A program made the translations under genes and the position numbers. A DNA stretch of 64,000 bases from DYMC01 sp035406705. GTDB lineage: Bacteria; Verrucomicrobiota; Lentisphaeria; Victivallales; GWF2-50-93. The notes under the pieces are model-generated. The model was not told the DNA's origin, did not search any database, and worked only from the letters and a program-made list of their open reading frames with translations. This document shows positions 1 to 9,075 of this stretch, piece after piece (the first letter of the stretch is position 1; every line of letters begins with the position of its first letter). The DNA lies in assembly GCA_964426675.1 (NCBI GenBank), contig CAYRRM010000004.1, positions 1 to 64,000 of the forward strand, written 5' to 3'.

Positions 1-132
1 TATGCAGAAAAACTTTTTGCCAAAAAACTCAAAAATCTTTTTTCAGCAGACCCTAAATTAAGCAGCACATATTTTTTTTGTTTTTCAGTTCTCCGGTATT
101 ACAGTTCTCCCGTAGTTCTTTCTTTCAACCGT

Positions 133-159
133 AAAACCGGTAAACTGGAAAACCGGTAA
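133..159. repeat. short direct repeat containing ACCGGT
   Basis: The 11-base string AAAACCGGTAA occurs at 133-143 and again at 149-159, a 16-base period. Just upstream, around 87-115, a CAGTTCTCC-G/C-GTA string also occurs twice. The rest of 1-271 holds no open frame I can support. The repeat could be a degenerate operator or simple sequence decay; no function is assigned. Confidence 0.4.
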
Positions 160-271
160 GTTGTGGAAACGGAGTCGGCAAAATGAGAAAGTTAATAAAC
201 AAAATTTTGACAAAAAGAATTGTCCAGATTTAAAAAAGGAGGATATAAGTAAGAGTGTAAATGATTTTTAA

Positions 272-424
272 CAAGAGTTTAGTAATTTTTGGAAGGAGCA
301 GATTAAAAACATAAAAATACCTCTTTCTCCTGATATTGGTGAGCTTGATATATCTGCGCCACCAGCTATGCCTTATCTTCCCTCAAAAATTTTAAGGATA
401 TTTTTCCAGGATGATGCGAAATAA
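272..424 (+). pseudogene. possible 3' remnant of a gene, no start codon
   Basis: A frame open for 50 codons after a TAA at 269-271 reads like real protein (a Trp-Lys-Glu-Gln stretch, then a Pro-rich PPAMPYLPS segment) and ends with TAA at 422-424. That stop overlaps the ATG of the next gene at 411, the arrangement of translationally coupled genes. There is no convincing start codon or ribosome site at its beginning, so it may be the decayed end of a longer gene or chance. I do not recognise the product. Confidence 0.22.
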
Positions 425-788
425 CCATTTAAAGATAATAAGATTGTTAGTTTGTATTTTGCTGATTTTATCAGCAATCGAGGGAGGGTATTCTGAATTC
501 ACTGGAGGGAAAAATCGGGGATTATATCTGCTAAGAAACTATGCCGTACATCTTAGTGTATTTCTGGCTGGATGGTTATTTATTTTTAGGCTGAAACATG
601 CGAAAATCATACTCGTAATTGCGCTCATATTAAGTTTCATTTCAGCAAATTCATTTATACCTTTCACAGGCAAATTACTGACTGGTAATTTATTTTTCCT
701 GACATTTATACTAAACTGCTCTGTAGCAACGTTTTTGATTATGACATCAAGGGAAGAAAAGAAAATTGCAACTGAGTCGGAAAAATGA
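411..788 (+). CDS. small integral membrane protein, unknown function
   Basis: The 125-residue product has about four hydrophobic stretches (roughly residues 8-24, 46-60, 66-82 and 90-108) and short charged loops. The C-terminal tail is charged and Lys/Glu-rich, typical of a cytoplasmic end. No family motif is recognised. It starts with tandem ATG codons (411 and 414) and its 5' end overlaps the open frame ending at 424. No strong Shine-Dalgarno is visible. It stands alone, convergent with the topoisomerase genes to the right. The hydrophobic pattern makes a real gene likely; function is unknown. Confidence 0.55.
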   Translation: MMRNNHLKIIRLLVCILLILSAIEGGYSEFTGGKNRGLYLLRNYAVHLSVFLAGWLFIFRLKHAKIILVIALILSFISANSFIPFTGKLLTGNLFFLTFILNCSVATFLIMTSREEKKIATESEK

Positions 789-1008
789 AAGAAGAATTAT
801 TCATTTTTTTGCATTTTTCAGGATGACGAAGGCGTTATGCACCAATTTTGCTATCTTCAACTTTCAGGAGTTAATAGGGCTACGTTTCGATGTCATACTC
901 CTGCATTAGCACTACCTTCCTGAAATATACTGGCTTGAATATGAAACAGTGTGAAAAATAACGCGAAAATTTTAAGAAAAAATTGAATCTGTAAATTAAA
1001 AAAAATTT

Positions 1009-3441
1009 TCAGAATCCAAGGTCTGGTTGTGTTATTCCCCAATCGTCAGAGTCATTATCCTTACTTTTAGCTTTTTGTTTTTTATTTTTTATTTTTGTGG
1101 ATTGTGTTATTTTCTTGTCTTTTGTATTAGAAATAAGTTCTGATTCTAATTCAAAAAGATTATCAGTTAAATTTTCTTCTTTTTGCTGTTCTTTAGTGTT
1201 ATTGGTTATTTTTGTTTCTTTTTCAGTCAAATCTTCTGTGTTAGTTTGAGTTTTATTAGTGAGCTTTTCTTTCTTTTGGGTATTTTGTGAGCTATTAGTG
1301 ATAATAGTATTTTCAGCTTGTGGGTTATCTTGTTGCGATAATACCTTAGTGTTTGTCTGGTCTGCGGATAAATTTTCTTCTGCTATATTTTCCTGCTGTA
1401 GAATATTATTCTCTGAACTTTCAGAAGAGCCAATAAATTTAAAGGTTTGAATTTTTTTATTTGTTATTTTTATTCCTTTTGATTTTGGACTTCGCATAGG
1501 AACTTTATCAAATTCGAGGAGTATTGATTTTTGTTTTTGTCTGGGTGCTGGTTCAAAGATACATTCGTAGATATATGTATTTTTGGTGTTTATCAATTCA
1601 AGTTTGCAATTTTCAGGTATAATGTTGTATTCCTTATCTGTTATAAATTTTGTTATGAGAGTTCTTTTTGCGAAATAAGCTCCGGTTTTGGTATCTCTAT
1701 AAATGACATTGAAAATACTATTTTTATCATATTTGTTAAAATAGTAGAGTCTTCCAACATAAAGTTTTTGAGGAATATTTATTAACTTATATTTACCGTT
1801 TTTATCTATACACAATAGTTTATCAAATTCGTTACATGTAATAGTTTCTTCGCTTTTTATATCAGTGCCGATTAGAAAATTTTTCTTATCCCAGCCAACT
1901 TTAACATTATTCAATGCTACTTCTTTTACATCAATTTTCTCAAATGATTCTATTTTTGTTTTTCTCTGATGATCTTTGGCGAATTTTTCTATTAGAGATG
2001 AGATGTATTTTATTGTAAAAGTTTTTATCCTTTTTAAATTTTTTTCAATTTCCGCTATTGAACGGACTATATCGTCCATATCTTTTTTATTTCTGTTTAT
2101 ATCAAACAATGAAATTCTTTTGATAGGGATTGCGAGAAGTTTTTCGATATCCTGGTCTGTTAATTCTCTGATAAAAAGTTTCTTAAACTTTTCAAGTCCT
2201 TTTCTTACTTCTGAGAGAACTTTTTCATAACTCTCGCATTCTTCTATTCTTTTATATATTCTATTTTCAATAAAGATCTGCGCGAGGGTTTTTTCGTGAA
2301 GTTTATCGTGAAGTTTTTCTAATTCTATTTCAAGTTCACGTTTAAGATATTCTACAAGTCTATCGGTGCAGTATTCAAGTACCTGACTTACCTTCATCAT
2401 TTCTGGTTTATTTTCCTTGATTACAAGTATATTTGAAAATACTGTAACGGAACAATCAGTATAAGCATAAAGGGCATTTAATGCTTTTTCAGGGGGATAA
2501 CCGCGTTGAGGGATAATTTCGATTTCGACCTTATCAGTTGTGAAGTCGTTGATAGCGGCAATTTTCATTTTATTAGAATTTGCTGCTTTTTCTATTGACG
2601 CTATGAGGGATGATGAAGTTGTTGTAGCGGGGATTTCTCTTATATAGAGTTTTCTTCCTTCAATGTCTATTTTTGCTCGAAGAGTAATCTTTCCTTCTCC
2701 ATCATTGTAAGCAGATACATCCATGATTCCACCATGTTTGAAATCAGGATAAAGTTCATACTTTTCGCCTTTGAGATAAGCAATTTGAGCTTCAAGGACT
2801 TCCTTGAAGTTATGAGGGAAGATTCTGGTAGTCATTCCAGGAGCTATCCCTTCATGTCCCAACAACAGGACTGCTGGTATTTTACATGGGAGAAAGATAG
2901 GCTCCTTATTTCTACCATCATAGGATTCAGTAAATTCAGTTATATCAGGGTTAAAAAGAGTTGCACGGGCAAGTTCAGTCAAACGACATTCTATATAACG
3001 AGCTGCAGCAGCTTCATCTCCTGTAAGTATATTACCAAAATTACCCTGTTTTTCAATAAAATAATCTGTGTTAGCCAATACAATTAGAGCTCCATAAATA
3101 GACTGGTCTCCATGGGGGTGAAATTGCATACAATGTCCAATAACATTTGCGACTTTATGGAATCTTCCATCATCCATTCTGTGTAAAGACCACAATATTC
3201 TCCTCTGGACTGGCTTCAATCCATCATTTATGTCCGGAATGGCTCTGTCTTTTATTACATATGATGCATATTCGAGATAATTTCTATCGATGATTTTTCG
3301 TAAATGTATATTTGAATTTTGCGCTTGTAGTAAAGAAAGATTTTTTTGTTGCTTATCATCTGGCAATTTTAGCTCTTCTTCTAAATGAAGGTCAGCCTCT
3401 ATTTTTGAATCTTTTGAATTTTCCTTTGTTTTCTTTTTCAC
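1009..3441 (-). CDS. parC: type IIA DNA topoisomerase subunit A (ParC/GyrA-like)
   Basis: This 810-residue protein is the DNA-cleaving subunit of a type IIA topoisomerase. The winged-helix and tower region is clear: DGLKPVQRRILWSLHRMDDG at about 73-92, HPHGDQSIYGAL at 108-119, and the catalytic tyrosine in AARYIE at residue 149. The KVANVIGH stretch matches the ParC style of Bacteroidota and Chlamydiae more than classic GyrA. The GyrA-box (QRRGGKG type) that marks gyrase is absent, and the C-terminal repeat domain is short. From about residue 660 the protein becomes a low-complexity Asn/Gln/Lys/Glu/Thr tail. It lies 21 bases downstream of the parE partner, so the two form an operon. Topoisomerase IV is preferred; an unusual gyrase is possible. 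Confidence 0.88.
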   Translation of the reverse strand: MKKKTKENSKDSKIEADLHLEEELKLPDDKQQKNLSLLQAQNSNIHLRKIIDRNYLEYASYVIKDRAIPDINDGLKPVQRRILWSLHRMDDGRFHKVANVIGHCMQFHPHGDQSIYGALIVLANTDYFIEKQGNFGNILTGDEAAAARYIECRLTELARATLFNPDITEFTESYDGRNKEPIFLPCKIPAVLLLGHEGIAPGMTTRIFPHNFKEVLEAQIAYLKGEKYELYPDFKHGGIMDVSAYNDGEGKITLRAKIDIEGRKLYIREIPATTTSSSLIASIEKAANSNKMKIAAINDFTTDKVEIEIIPQRGYPPEKALNALYAYTDCSVTVFSNILVIKENKPEMMKVSQVLEYCTDRLVEYLKRELEIELEKLHDKLHEKTLAQIFIENRIYKRIEECESYEKVLSEVRKGLEKFKKLFIRELTDQDIEKLLAIPIKRISLFDINRNKKDMDDIVRSIAEIEKNLKRIKTFTIKYISSLIEKFAKDHQRKTKIESFEKIDVKEVALNNVKVGWDKKNFLIGTDIKSEETITCNEFDKLLCIDKNGKYKLINIPQKLYVGRLYYFNKYDKNSIFNVIYRDTKTGAYFAKRTLITKFITDKEYNIIPENCKLELINTKNTYIYECIFEPAPRQKQKSILLEFDKVPMRSPKSKGIKITNKKIQTFKFIGSSESSENNILQQENIAEENLSADQTNTKVLSQQDNPQAENTIITNSSQNTQKKEKLTNKTQTNTEDLTEKETKITNNTKEQQKEENLTDNLFELESELISNTKDKKITQSTKIKNKKQKAKSKDNDSDDWGITQPDLGF

Positions 3442-3462
3442 TTTCTGCTAAAACACCTTTAT

Positions 3463-5262
3463 TTATATAAGATTTTGAAGAATATAGTCGCGTCTTTCAG
3501 GGGTATTTTTCCCCATATAGAACTCGAGGATACGAGGTACATCTTTTGTATGATCTACAGTTACTTCTATAAGCCTCATATCTTTTCCTATGAATTGACC
3601 GAATTCAGTTTGAGATATTTCTCCTAATCCTTTGAATCTGGTTATTTCAGCATTTGCTCCGAGTTCCTTTATAGCGTTATCTTTTTCTTTTTCGCTATAA
3701 CAATAAATGGTTTTATTTTTATTTCTAACTCTGAATATTGGGGTTTCAAGTATAAAGAGATGCCCGGATACGACGAGTTGCTCAAAAAACGTAAGAAAAA
3801 ATGAGATAAGTAAATTTCTGATGTGCAATCCATCTACATCAGCATCAGTAGCAATAATAACTTTCTCATATCTTAGTCCTTCAATATCATCCTCAATATT
3901 TAATGCCTGCATTATGTAATAAAGCTCTTCATTATCATAAATTTTTTCAAATTTGGAGCCAAAGAGGTTCTGCGGCTTTCCACGAAGGGAGAAAACTGCC
4001 TGAGTATATACATCTCTGCAATGAATAATAGAACCTGCCGCTGATTGTCCTTCCGTCAAGAATATCATTGTTTCCTCGCCATGTCTGGAATTATCACCGC
4101 GATGGTATTTACAATCTCTCAAATTTGGTATTCTCAGAGCAATTTTTTTAGCCTTCTCTTTTGATTGTCTTTTTACTGCTTGTATATCTATTCTAAGTTG
4201 TTTGTTAACTTCTATTTTTTTGAGTATGACTTCGCTTACAGGCAAATTTCTGTGTAAAAAATTAGTTACTGCCTGTCGTATTGCCGGAACAATCCAGCTT
4301 TTTATATCAGTATTTCCTAGTTTATTTTTAGTTTGGGATTCGAAAACAGGTTCTTGAATTTTTATCGCTATAGCACCAACGATTCCGTTACGAACATCAA
4401 CCCCGTCAAAATTTTTCCCCGTAAATTCATTTATAGCTTTTACAATTCCTTCCTTAAATGCAGAAAGGTGAGTCCCCCCATCTTTTGTATACTGTCCATT
4501 AACGAAGGAATAAATCTGTTCTCCGTAATTTGACCCGTGTGTAAAGGCAAATTCTATATTCTTTTCCTTATGATATATTACCTCATATAACTTATCATCT
4601 CCGATTTCATTCTCAATCATTTCGAGCAGACCAGTTTTAGAGTAAAATTTTTCTCCGTTAAAATAAAGAGATAGTCCGCTATTCAGGTATGCATAACTCC
4701 ACAAGCGCTTTTTTATAAAATCAGTATCAAATGAGTAATCAGGGAAGATTTTTTCATCAGGTACAAATAAGATATAAGTTCCATTTTCTTCTTTTGTAAC
4801 GCCTTCCTCCTCCGAAATTTTTTTACCAAACTTAAAATCAGCCCTTTTATACTTTCCATCGCGAAATGAAATTACCGTAAATTTTTCTGAAAGCGCATTT
4901 ACAGCCTTTGTCCCAACTCCATTAAGCCCAACAGAAAATTGAAAGACATCAGTATTGTATTTTGCCCCAGTATTAATTTGCGATACGCAATCAACAACTT
5001 TTCCAAGCGGGATGCCACGACCATAATCACGAACTTCCACACATTTATCAGTTAATTTTATGTCAATTCGTTTTCCATATCCCATGATAAATTCATCAAC
5101 ACTGTTATCAATCACTTCCTTGAGCAATACGTATATTCCGTCATCAGGGTGAGAGCCATCCCCCATTCTACCTATATACATTCCGGGTCTTAACCTTATA
5201 TGCTCAAGGCTGCTCAAAGTTTTAACTTTACTTTCGTCGTATATTTCAGATTTTTGTATCAT
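3463..5262 (-). CDS. parE: type IIA DNA topoisomerase subunit B (ParE/GyrB-like)
   Basis: This 599-residue ATPase subunit partners the downstream ParC-like protein. The GHKL ATPase motifs are visible: EVIDNSVDE near residue 50, DYGRGIP near 80 and GLNGVGTKAVNALS near 112-125. The Toprim domain follows, with EGQSAAGS at 404-411 and the metal-binding DADVDG at 473-478. In most GyrB/ParE proteins the first Toprim motif is EGDSAxG; here Asp is replaced by Gln, while the key Glu404 is kept. The SLRGKPQNLFG and RFKGLGE motifs are intact. The compact size, without the large GyrB insert, fits ParE. It is divergent from the phosphoesterase at 5373, so the promoter should lie in 5263-5372. Confidence 0.9.
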   Translation of the reverse strand: MIQKSEIYDESKVKTLSSLEHIRLRPGMYIGRMGDGSHPDDGIYVLLKEVIDNSVDEFIMGYGKRIDIKLTDKCVEVRDYGRGIPLGKVVDCVSQINTGAKYNTDVFQFSVGLNGVGTKAVNALSEKFTVISFRDGKYKRADFKFGKKISEEEGVTKEENGTYILFVPDEKIFPDYSFDTDFIKKRLWSYAYLNSGLSLYFNGEKFYSKTGLLEMIENEIGDDKLYEVIYHKEKNIEFAFTHGSNYGEQIYSFVNGQYTKDGGTHLSAFKEGIVKAINEFTGKNFDGVDVRNGIVGAIAIKIQEPVFESQTKNKLGNTDIKSWIVPAIRQAVTNFLHRNLPVSEVILKKIEVNKQLRIDIQAVKRQSKEKAKKIALRIPNLRDCKYHRGDNSRHGEETMIFLTEGQSAAGSIIHCRDVYTQAVFSLRGKPQNLFGSKFEKIYDNEELYYIMQALNIEDDIEGLRYEKVIIATDADVDGLHIRNLLISFFLTFFEQLVVSGHLFILETPIFRVRNKNKTIYCYSEKEKDNAIKELGANAEITRFKGLGEISQTEFGQFIGKDMRLIEVTVDHTKDVPRILEFYMGKNTPERRDYILQNLI

Positions 5263-5372
5263 ATATTATAGAAGATTTTTGTGGAGTAGAATTTATATCA
5301 AAAAAGAAAAAACTCCAATAAAAAAATAAATTTATATTGTAATTCGATAAAAATAATATTAATTTAATAAGT

Positions 5373-6107
5373 ATGAGACTTGCTATCATAAGTGATATCC
5401 ATGGTAATATAAGTGCTCTGAAAGCTACTTTTGCAAAGCTTTCTGAACATGGGTACGATCGCATAATATGTCTGGGAGATGTAGTTGGATATGGAGCAAC
5501 ACCAGAAGACTGCATCGACTTTCTCGCAGAAAGAGGAATAGAAACTATATGTGGGAATCATGACTATTTGACATATTCAGAGAAGAAAGATAAAATCCAA
5601 CCTTATGCCGAATATGTTATTAAATGGATGCAAGATAAACTCGATAGAAAATATATTAATTGGCTTTCAAAATTGCCTTTCAAACTATCTCTTGAAAATA
5701 TCGAATTTGCTCATGCTTCACTTGAGTGTACAGATGGAAGATATTGGCCTTATGTTCTTGACCAACATACAGCTCAATTTCATTTCTTCTGTCAAACAAA
5801 AACTATTTCAGCTTCAGGGCATACACATATACCATTACTAATTAGATACAAAGTAACATCTACAACATTTGAATTATTGAAAAACTGCATCCTTGATTTG
5901 ACAGAAAATGAAAAGGTAATAATAAACCCGGGCTCGGTTGGACAACCAAGAGACCTTGATCCAAGGGCATCATCTGTGATTTTTGACCTTAAAAGAAACT
6001 GTATTTCAGTTATAAGAGCAGAATACGATATTGCAAAGGCCCAAAAAGACATAATAAAAGCAGGATTGCCGAAAAATCTTGCATCAAGACTATCTGCTGG
6101 AATGTGA
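5373..6107 (+). CDS. YfcE/calcineurin-type metallophosphoesterase
   Basis: A 244-residue dimetal phosphoesterase. All family motifs are present: DIHGN at 8-12, GDVVGYG near 35-41, GNHD near 60-63, a lone His in FAHAS, and GHTH near 149-152. The family hydrolyses phosphodiesters or phosphomonoesters; the substrate here cannot be deduced. It has no signal peptide, so it is probably cytoplasmic. It is clearly paralogous to the N-terminal half of the 39384-40922 fusion protein: both share the GDxVGYG and GSxGQPRDxDxRAS blocks. The gene is monocistronic and divergent from parE. The ATG at 5373 gives the motif-proximal start usual in this family. Confidence 0.85.
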   Translation: MRLAIISDIHGNISALKATFAKLSEHGYDRIICLGDVVGYGATPEDCIDFLAERGIETICGNHDYLTYSEKKDKIQPYAEYVIKWMQDKLDRKYINWLSKLPFKLSLENIEFAHASLECTDGRYWPYVLDQHTAQFHFFCQTKTISASGHTHIPLLIRYKVTSTTFELLKNCILDLTENEKVIINPGSVGQPRDLDPRASSVIFDLKRNCISVIRAEYDIAKAQKDIIKAGLPKNLASRLSAGM

Positions 6108-6487
6108 AAAATATTCAGGAGTAAGTAATACGTAAACTTACGCTTTAAATAGATTCAATTCAGCCAACTCTAAATTAAAACTTTATCAAATAACTCTTCG
6201 TCGTATAACTTCATTAGGGATTAAAATCTAATAGTAAGAAGCGAAAGATTTGTGGAAATTATAACTTTACTGTTGTTATTCAATCTGAATTACAAAATTT
6301 TTTATGTCTTCATTAATCCGTAAATCGACCATCTTTTTCTTCGTACCCCCTACATTTCTATTATATATACAAAAAGACAAAAAATTCTCTAAATATTTGC
6401 CCTTTCTATCTTGGATGATTCAAAATAGCAATCTTGAAAAAACAAAAAGAAGATTTAATTTATCTGAGTTTTCTTATTTTCTCTTTA
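6108..6487. other. intergenic region, nothing recognised
   Basis: This 380-base AT-rich stretch lies between the phosphoesterase and tRNA-Val. The only open frame (from 6304) runs straight into the tRNA and reads as noise. No hairpin followed by a T-run is evident. The promoter for the tRNA should be here, but no good -35/-10 pair stands out. Confidence 0.5.
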
Positions 6488-6564
6488 GGGCGCGTAGCTC
6501 AGTTGGTTAGAGCGCCACGTTGACATCGTGGAGGTCACTGGTTCGAGTCCTGTCGCGCCCACCA
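6488..6564 (+). tRNA. tRNA-Val (anticodon GAC)
   Basis: The sequence folds as a standard cloverleaf. The acceptor GGGCGCG (6488-6494) pairs with CGCGCCC (6554-6560). The D-arm contains AGCTCAGTTGGTTAGAGC, the anticodon stem CCACG/CGTGG encloses the loop TTGACAT (anticodon GAC), and the T-arm carries GGTTCGAGTCC. The discriminator is A, and CCA is encoded at 6562-6564. It decodes valine GUC/GUU codons. Confidence 0.95.
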
Positions 6565-6704
6565 TGCAGTTATCTGAAATATATAACCTTTCCTATTCGG
6601 CAGAAAAGAATAACTCTAACACATTGATCTGTTTTTTTTCTTGGAATAAACAGGCTTCATGGTTATAAGTCCTATAGTCCTAAAAAAGATGAGCCAATAT
6701 CACA

Positions 6705-6860
6705 TTACTCGCTAATAGTTTTTCTCTGCGGTTGCAAATTGTTGACTCTTAGAATTGAAAGGGAATCTCCCATCACGAAATAGCCGAGTTTTTCAAGCAG
6801 ACGATTTGTCAGATTTATAGAGTGCGTGGGATTTGAGACGAATGATGATGCAAAATAGGA
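6705..6860 (-). pseudogene. open frame abutting the NTF2-like gene in another frame (possible frameshifted C-terminus or gene remnant)
   Basis: On the minus strand a second frame opens right after a TAA at 6861-6863 and runs 51 codons to TAA at 6705-6707. It overlaps the end of the NTF2-like gene in a shifted frame. Its translation looks protein-like (for example a NLTNRLLEKLGYFVMGDSL segment) and lacks a good start. A single-base indel near 6838-6850 would append it to the NTF2-like protein after the HHHSS motif. Chance cannot be excluded. Confidence 0.25.
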
Positions 6861-7201
6861 TTAGGGTTTGAAATATCAATTACGTAAGTGAATCTTGCCT
6901 CAAAAATAAATGTTTCTCCGTCAATGGCAAAATGCCAGGTGTAAATACCACTCGCTACAAATATTTCATTTTTAATGTGTTGTATTTGTAAGGTTTTTTC
7001 GTGAATAGTTACCCTAAGTTCTTCTCGTTTAGCAAGCTTTTCAAAATATTCCAAAATTTTCTCTTTTGAATTTAATAATCTGTTTGAAAATGTTGGAATT
7101 AATACGGCTTTGGTATCATATAAACCAACTAAAGCTTCAATGTTGCCGTGATTAATGGCTTCCATCCATTTTTCTATAACACCTTTTGGCGTTTCAATCA
7201 T
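6815..7201 (-). CDS. NTF2-like / SnoaL-type (DUF4440-like) protein
   Basis: The 128-residue product begins with the pattern typical of the NTF2-like fold: a helix with W-x-A-I-x-x-G-N-x-x-x-L-x-x-L-Y, then the strand VLIPTFS. It ends with the HHHSS signature seen at the C-terminus of many SnoaL/DUF4440 proteins. Such proteins are small dimers that bind or modify small ligands; the ligand here is unknown. The start at 7201 has the string GGAGAGAAATT just before the ATG on the minus strand, a plausible ribosome site. The stop follows HHHSS closely and in a frame that may be shifted (see 6705-6860). Confidence 0.7.
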   Translation of the reverse strand: MIETPKGVIEKWMEAINHGNIEALVGLYDTKAVLIPTFSNRLLNSKEKILEYFEKLAKREELRVTIHEKTLQIQHIKNEIFVASGIYTWHFAIDGETFIFEARFTYVIDISNPNPILHHHSSQIPRTL

Positions 7202-7411
7202 AATTTCTCTCCTTGTTGTTATGTTTATTCCTCGACTTTTTTCAAATAATCTTCTTGGGGCACTTCCAACTTCGATGAAGACTTATTTCAATTTGGGCTC
7301 TCGGCTAAGCCTGATTGTTCAAGCGCACGCAGTAGCGTAGCGAGTAAGGGCTATGGTCTGGGCGATACAAGTGAAACAAAGTCACCACAACTAATTGACA
7401 TAATTATAAAA

Positions 7412-8059
7412 TTATTTCTCCAAAAGTTTTTTCAAAAGTTTCTTGGTGTTCTCAGATATGGGGTATATACTTGTAACATGAGTATCTCCATAACATACAT
7501 TTTCAACCCTGTGAAATAGTTTTTCAGGATTTGTGATTATTAGAGGCTCATCTTCTTTTAAGTCTTTAAGAAACTTTCCTTTTCCAAGATAAACATAGTC
7601 GCATTGCCCATTTCTTACTTCATCTCCGTTCTTTGGAGGTTTTGTCATAGATGTTGGACAGATAAAGAGTTTCGGTATTTCCTGTTCATTTCTTTCAACG
7701 CTCCAATCCAGAAGAACGCCCAAATCATCTGGTAGTTTTCCATTATTAGCGTTTGCATATTCCTGCAACAAGAGACTCAACATTTTTAGATTACCTGCAT
7801 CTTCTATTTGGATTTCAAGAAAATAACGCCAGGTACCATCTGGAAATAAAAGAACTTTCTCGTTCTTATCAGTCCTGGCCATTGTCTTTTCTTTTATTGT
7901 AGGTTCTGCAAAGGTTCCATTTGCATTTATTTGGAGTTGTTTTCCATCTTCCGTTTTCACTGTAAATTTTTCAATCTTATCATTGTCAGCATAGACATAA
8001 AAAAAACATAACACGCTCAGAATTGCAATTAACGAAATCCCCAATAAGTTCTTATTCAT
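7412..8059 (-). CDS. secreted pseudopilin-like (DUF1559/H-X9-DG-type) protein
   Basis: The open frame extends to 8083, but AGGAGG sits six bases before the ATG at 8059, so I place the start there (215 residues). An N-terminal signal/anchor segment (about residues 6-24) is followed by a DGTWRYF motif. The second half resembles the soluble part of type II pseudopilins found in PVC bacteria: a helix LSLLLQEYANANNGKLPDDL, a FICPT motif, and near the end a YGDTHVTSIYP stretch like the DGHV motif of H-X9-DG proteins. The protein probably faces the periplasm or cell surface. The pseudopilin link is inferred from motif order only. Confidence 0.6.
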   Translation of the reverse strand: MNKNLLGISLIAILSVLCFFYVYADNDKIEKFTVKTEDGKQLQINANGTFAEPTIKEKTMARTDKNEKVLLFPDGTWRYFLEIQIEDAGNLKMLSLLLQEYANANNGKLPDDLGVLLDWSVERNEQEIPKLFICPTSMTKPPKNGDEVRNGQCDYVYLGKGKFLKDLKEDEPLIITNPEKLFHRVENVCYGDTHVTSIYPISENTKKLLKKLLEK

Positions 8060-8083
8060 TTTTTCCTCCTTTACAATGAACAA

Positions 8084-8592
8084 AATCTGCCACCGCTTGA
8101 ATGCGAGCCTGACAAAACTAATCTGCTATATAAATTTTTTAATTCTTTCTTTTTTTAGCTAATCAAAGCTAATAAAAAAGCTTTATTTATGGCATTCTCG
8201 CCACCATTTATAATTCATTAGAATATTGTTATTGTATTGCACATTGAACAAAATACAAATTGCTTTTTGCCTTCTTTTTAATTATCACTTGCATTAATAT
8301 CAAGCTATGTTTTCCGTTTGACCAGTGCGATGAGCCAACGCGAAGAAGAACTTCAGAGAACTAACTACTCCGAGTTGATGATAACAAAGTAGATATACCA
8401 TAATAAGCAAGCCATTGCAGAGCCAATCAGGACAGTACAAGATGGATAATTTCGTAAACTGCAATGCAGTTCACATCATATTTAAATCCATAAATCTTAC
8501 GAACAAGAGTAAGCCGAAAATAAATTCAATTAATGAGAACTTCCTCTTTCATTTACTTTTTTGGATAATGAACAGGCTCTTCTAATTGGATT
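8084..8592. other. intergenic region, no gene supported
   Basis: About 510 bases without a credible gene. A perfect small inverted repeat, AACTGCA-A-TGCAGTT, lies at 8457-8471. A 32-codon minus-strand frame across roughly 8420-8515 has no start and I do not claim it. Together with the frameshifted gene to its right the region looks like decaying sequence. Confidence 0.45.
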
Positions 8593-8975
8593 CTACTCGG
8601 GAGCTGAGTCAGATGAAGTTTTTTTATTAGGCATTTTTCTGGCTTTTAAATAGAACAGGGCAATACTGACAAATGGAATGCCAGATGAGAATACAAACGC
8701 GATGAGCTCTGAATGTTGGAGATCAGACTGTATTGAAATATTTTACCTTCATTGTAACCGTCAAAGATAGGAATGTCTATCCAAAGGGCTGGTCCAGCTA
8801 TGAAAAGGGCAGACATTGTGGCAGCAACAAGGGCAATGATAACAAATTCTTTTTTTTGTATCAGTACCCACGAAAATAGGATTACGCTCGAAGGTAGATA
8901 GACACAGAGACTCCACAGAGGCGACCCCTTAGTGATAATTGGTCCTCCGCAATCAATTACCGAAGCAAGGTTCAT
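8593..8975 (-). pseudogene. membrane protein gene with a single-base frameshift
   Basis: The frame from ATG 8975 encodes three hydrophobic segments and then runs out of frame to a stop at 8646. One extra base in the T4 run at 8741-8744 (an A-run on the coding strand) would instead give a continuous protein. That version gains a fourth clean membrane helix (ELIAFVFSSGIPFVSIALFY) and a charged KARKMPNKKTSSD tail, ending with TAG at 8593-8595. The distance from 8975 to 8593 is 383 bases, exactly one short of a multiple of three. It is either a recent pseudogene or a homopolymer sequencing error. The intact product would be about 127 residues with four helices, of unknown function. Confidence 0.6.
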
Positions 8976-9075
8976 TATTTTTACTCCCTCTATACAAGTA
9001 GAAATTATTTTTTTTTTGGGTATTACAACATTAAAAAATCAATTTTAAATTTCCACTTTTCAGAATGATGAGTAA

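Noticed and set aside
840..960. Possible transposase remnant downstream of the first membrane gene
   Set aside because: Short translated pieces with several stops gave no convincing family pattern.
1009..5262. Calling the topoisomerase pair gyrA/gyrB
   Set aside because: No GyrA box and a compact ParE-like B subunit favour topoisomerase IV, although the two cannot be separated for certain without the rest of the genome.
5246..5561. Minus-strand frames at the parE/phosphoesterase junction
   Set aside because: They overlap the start of the well-supported phosphoesterase gene in antisense and have shadow-like composition.
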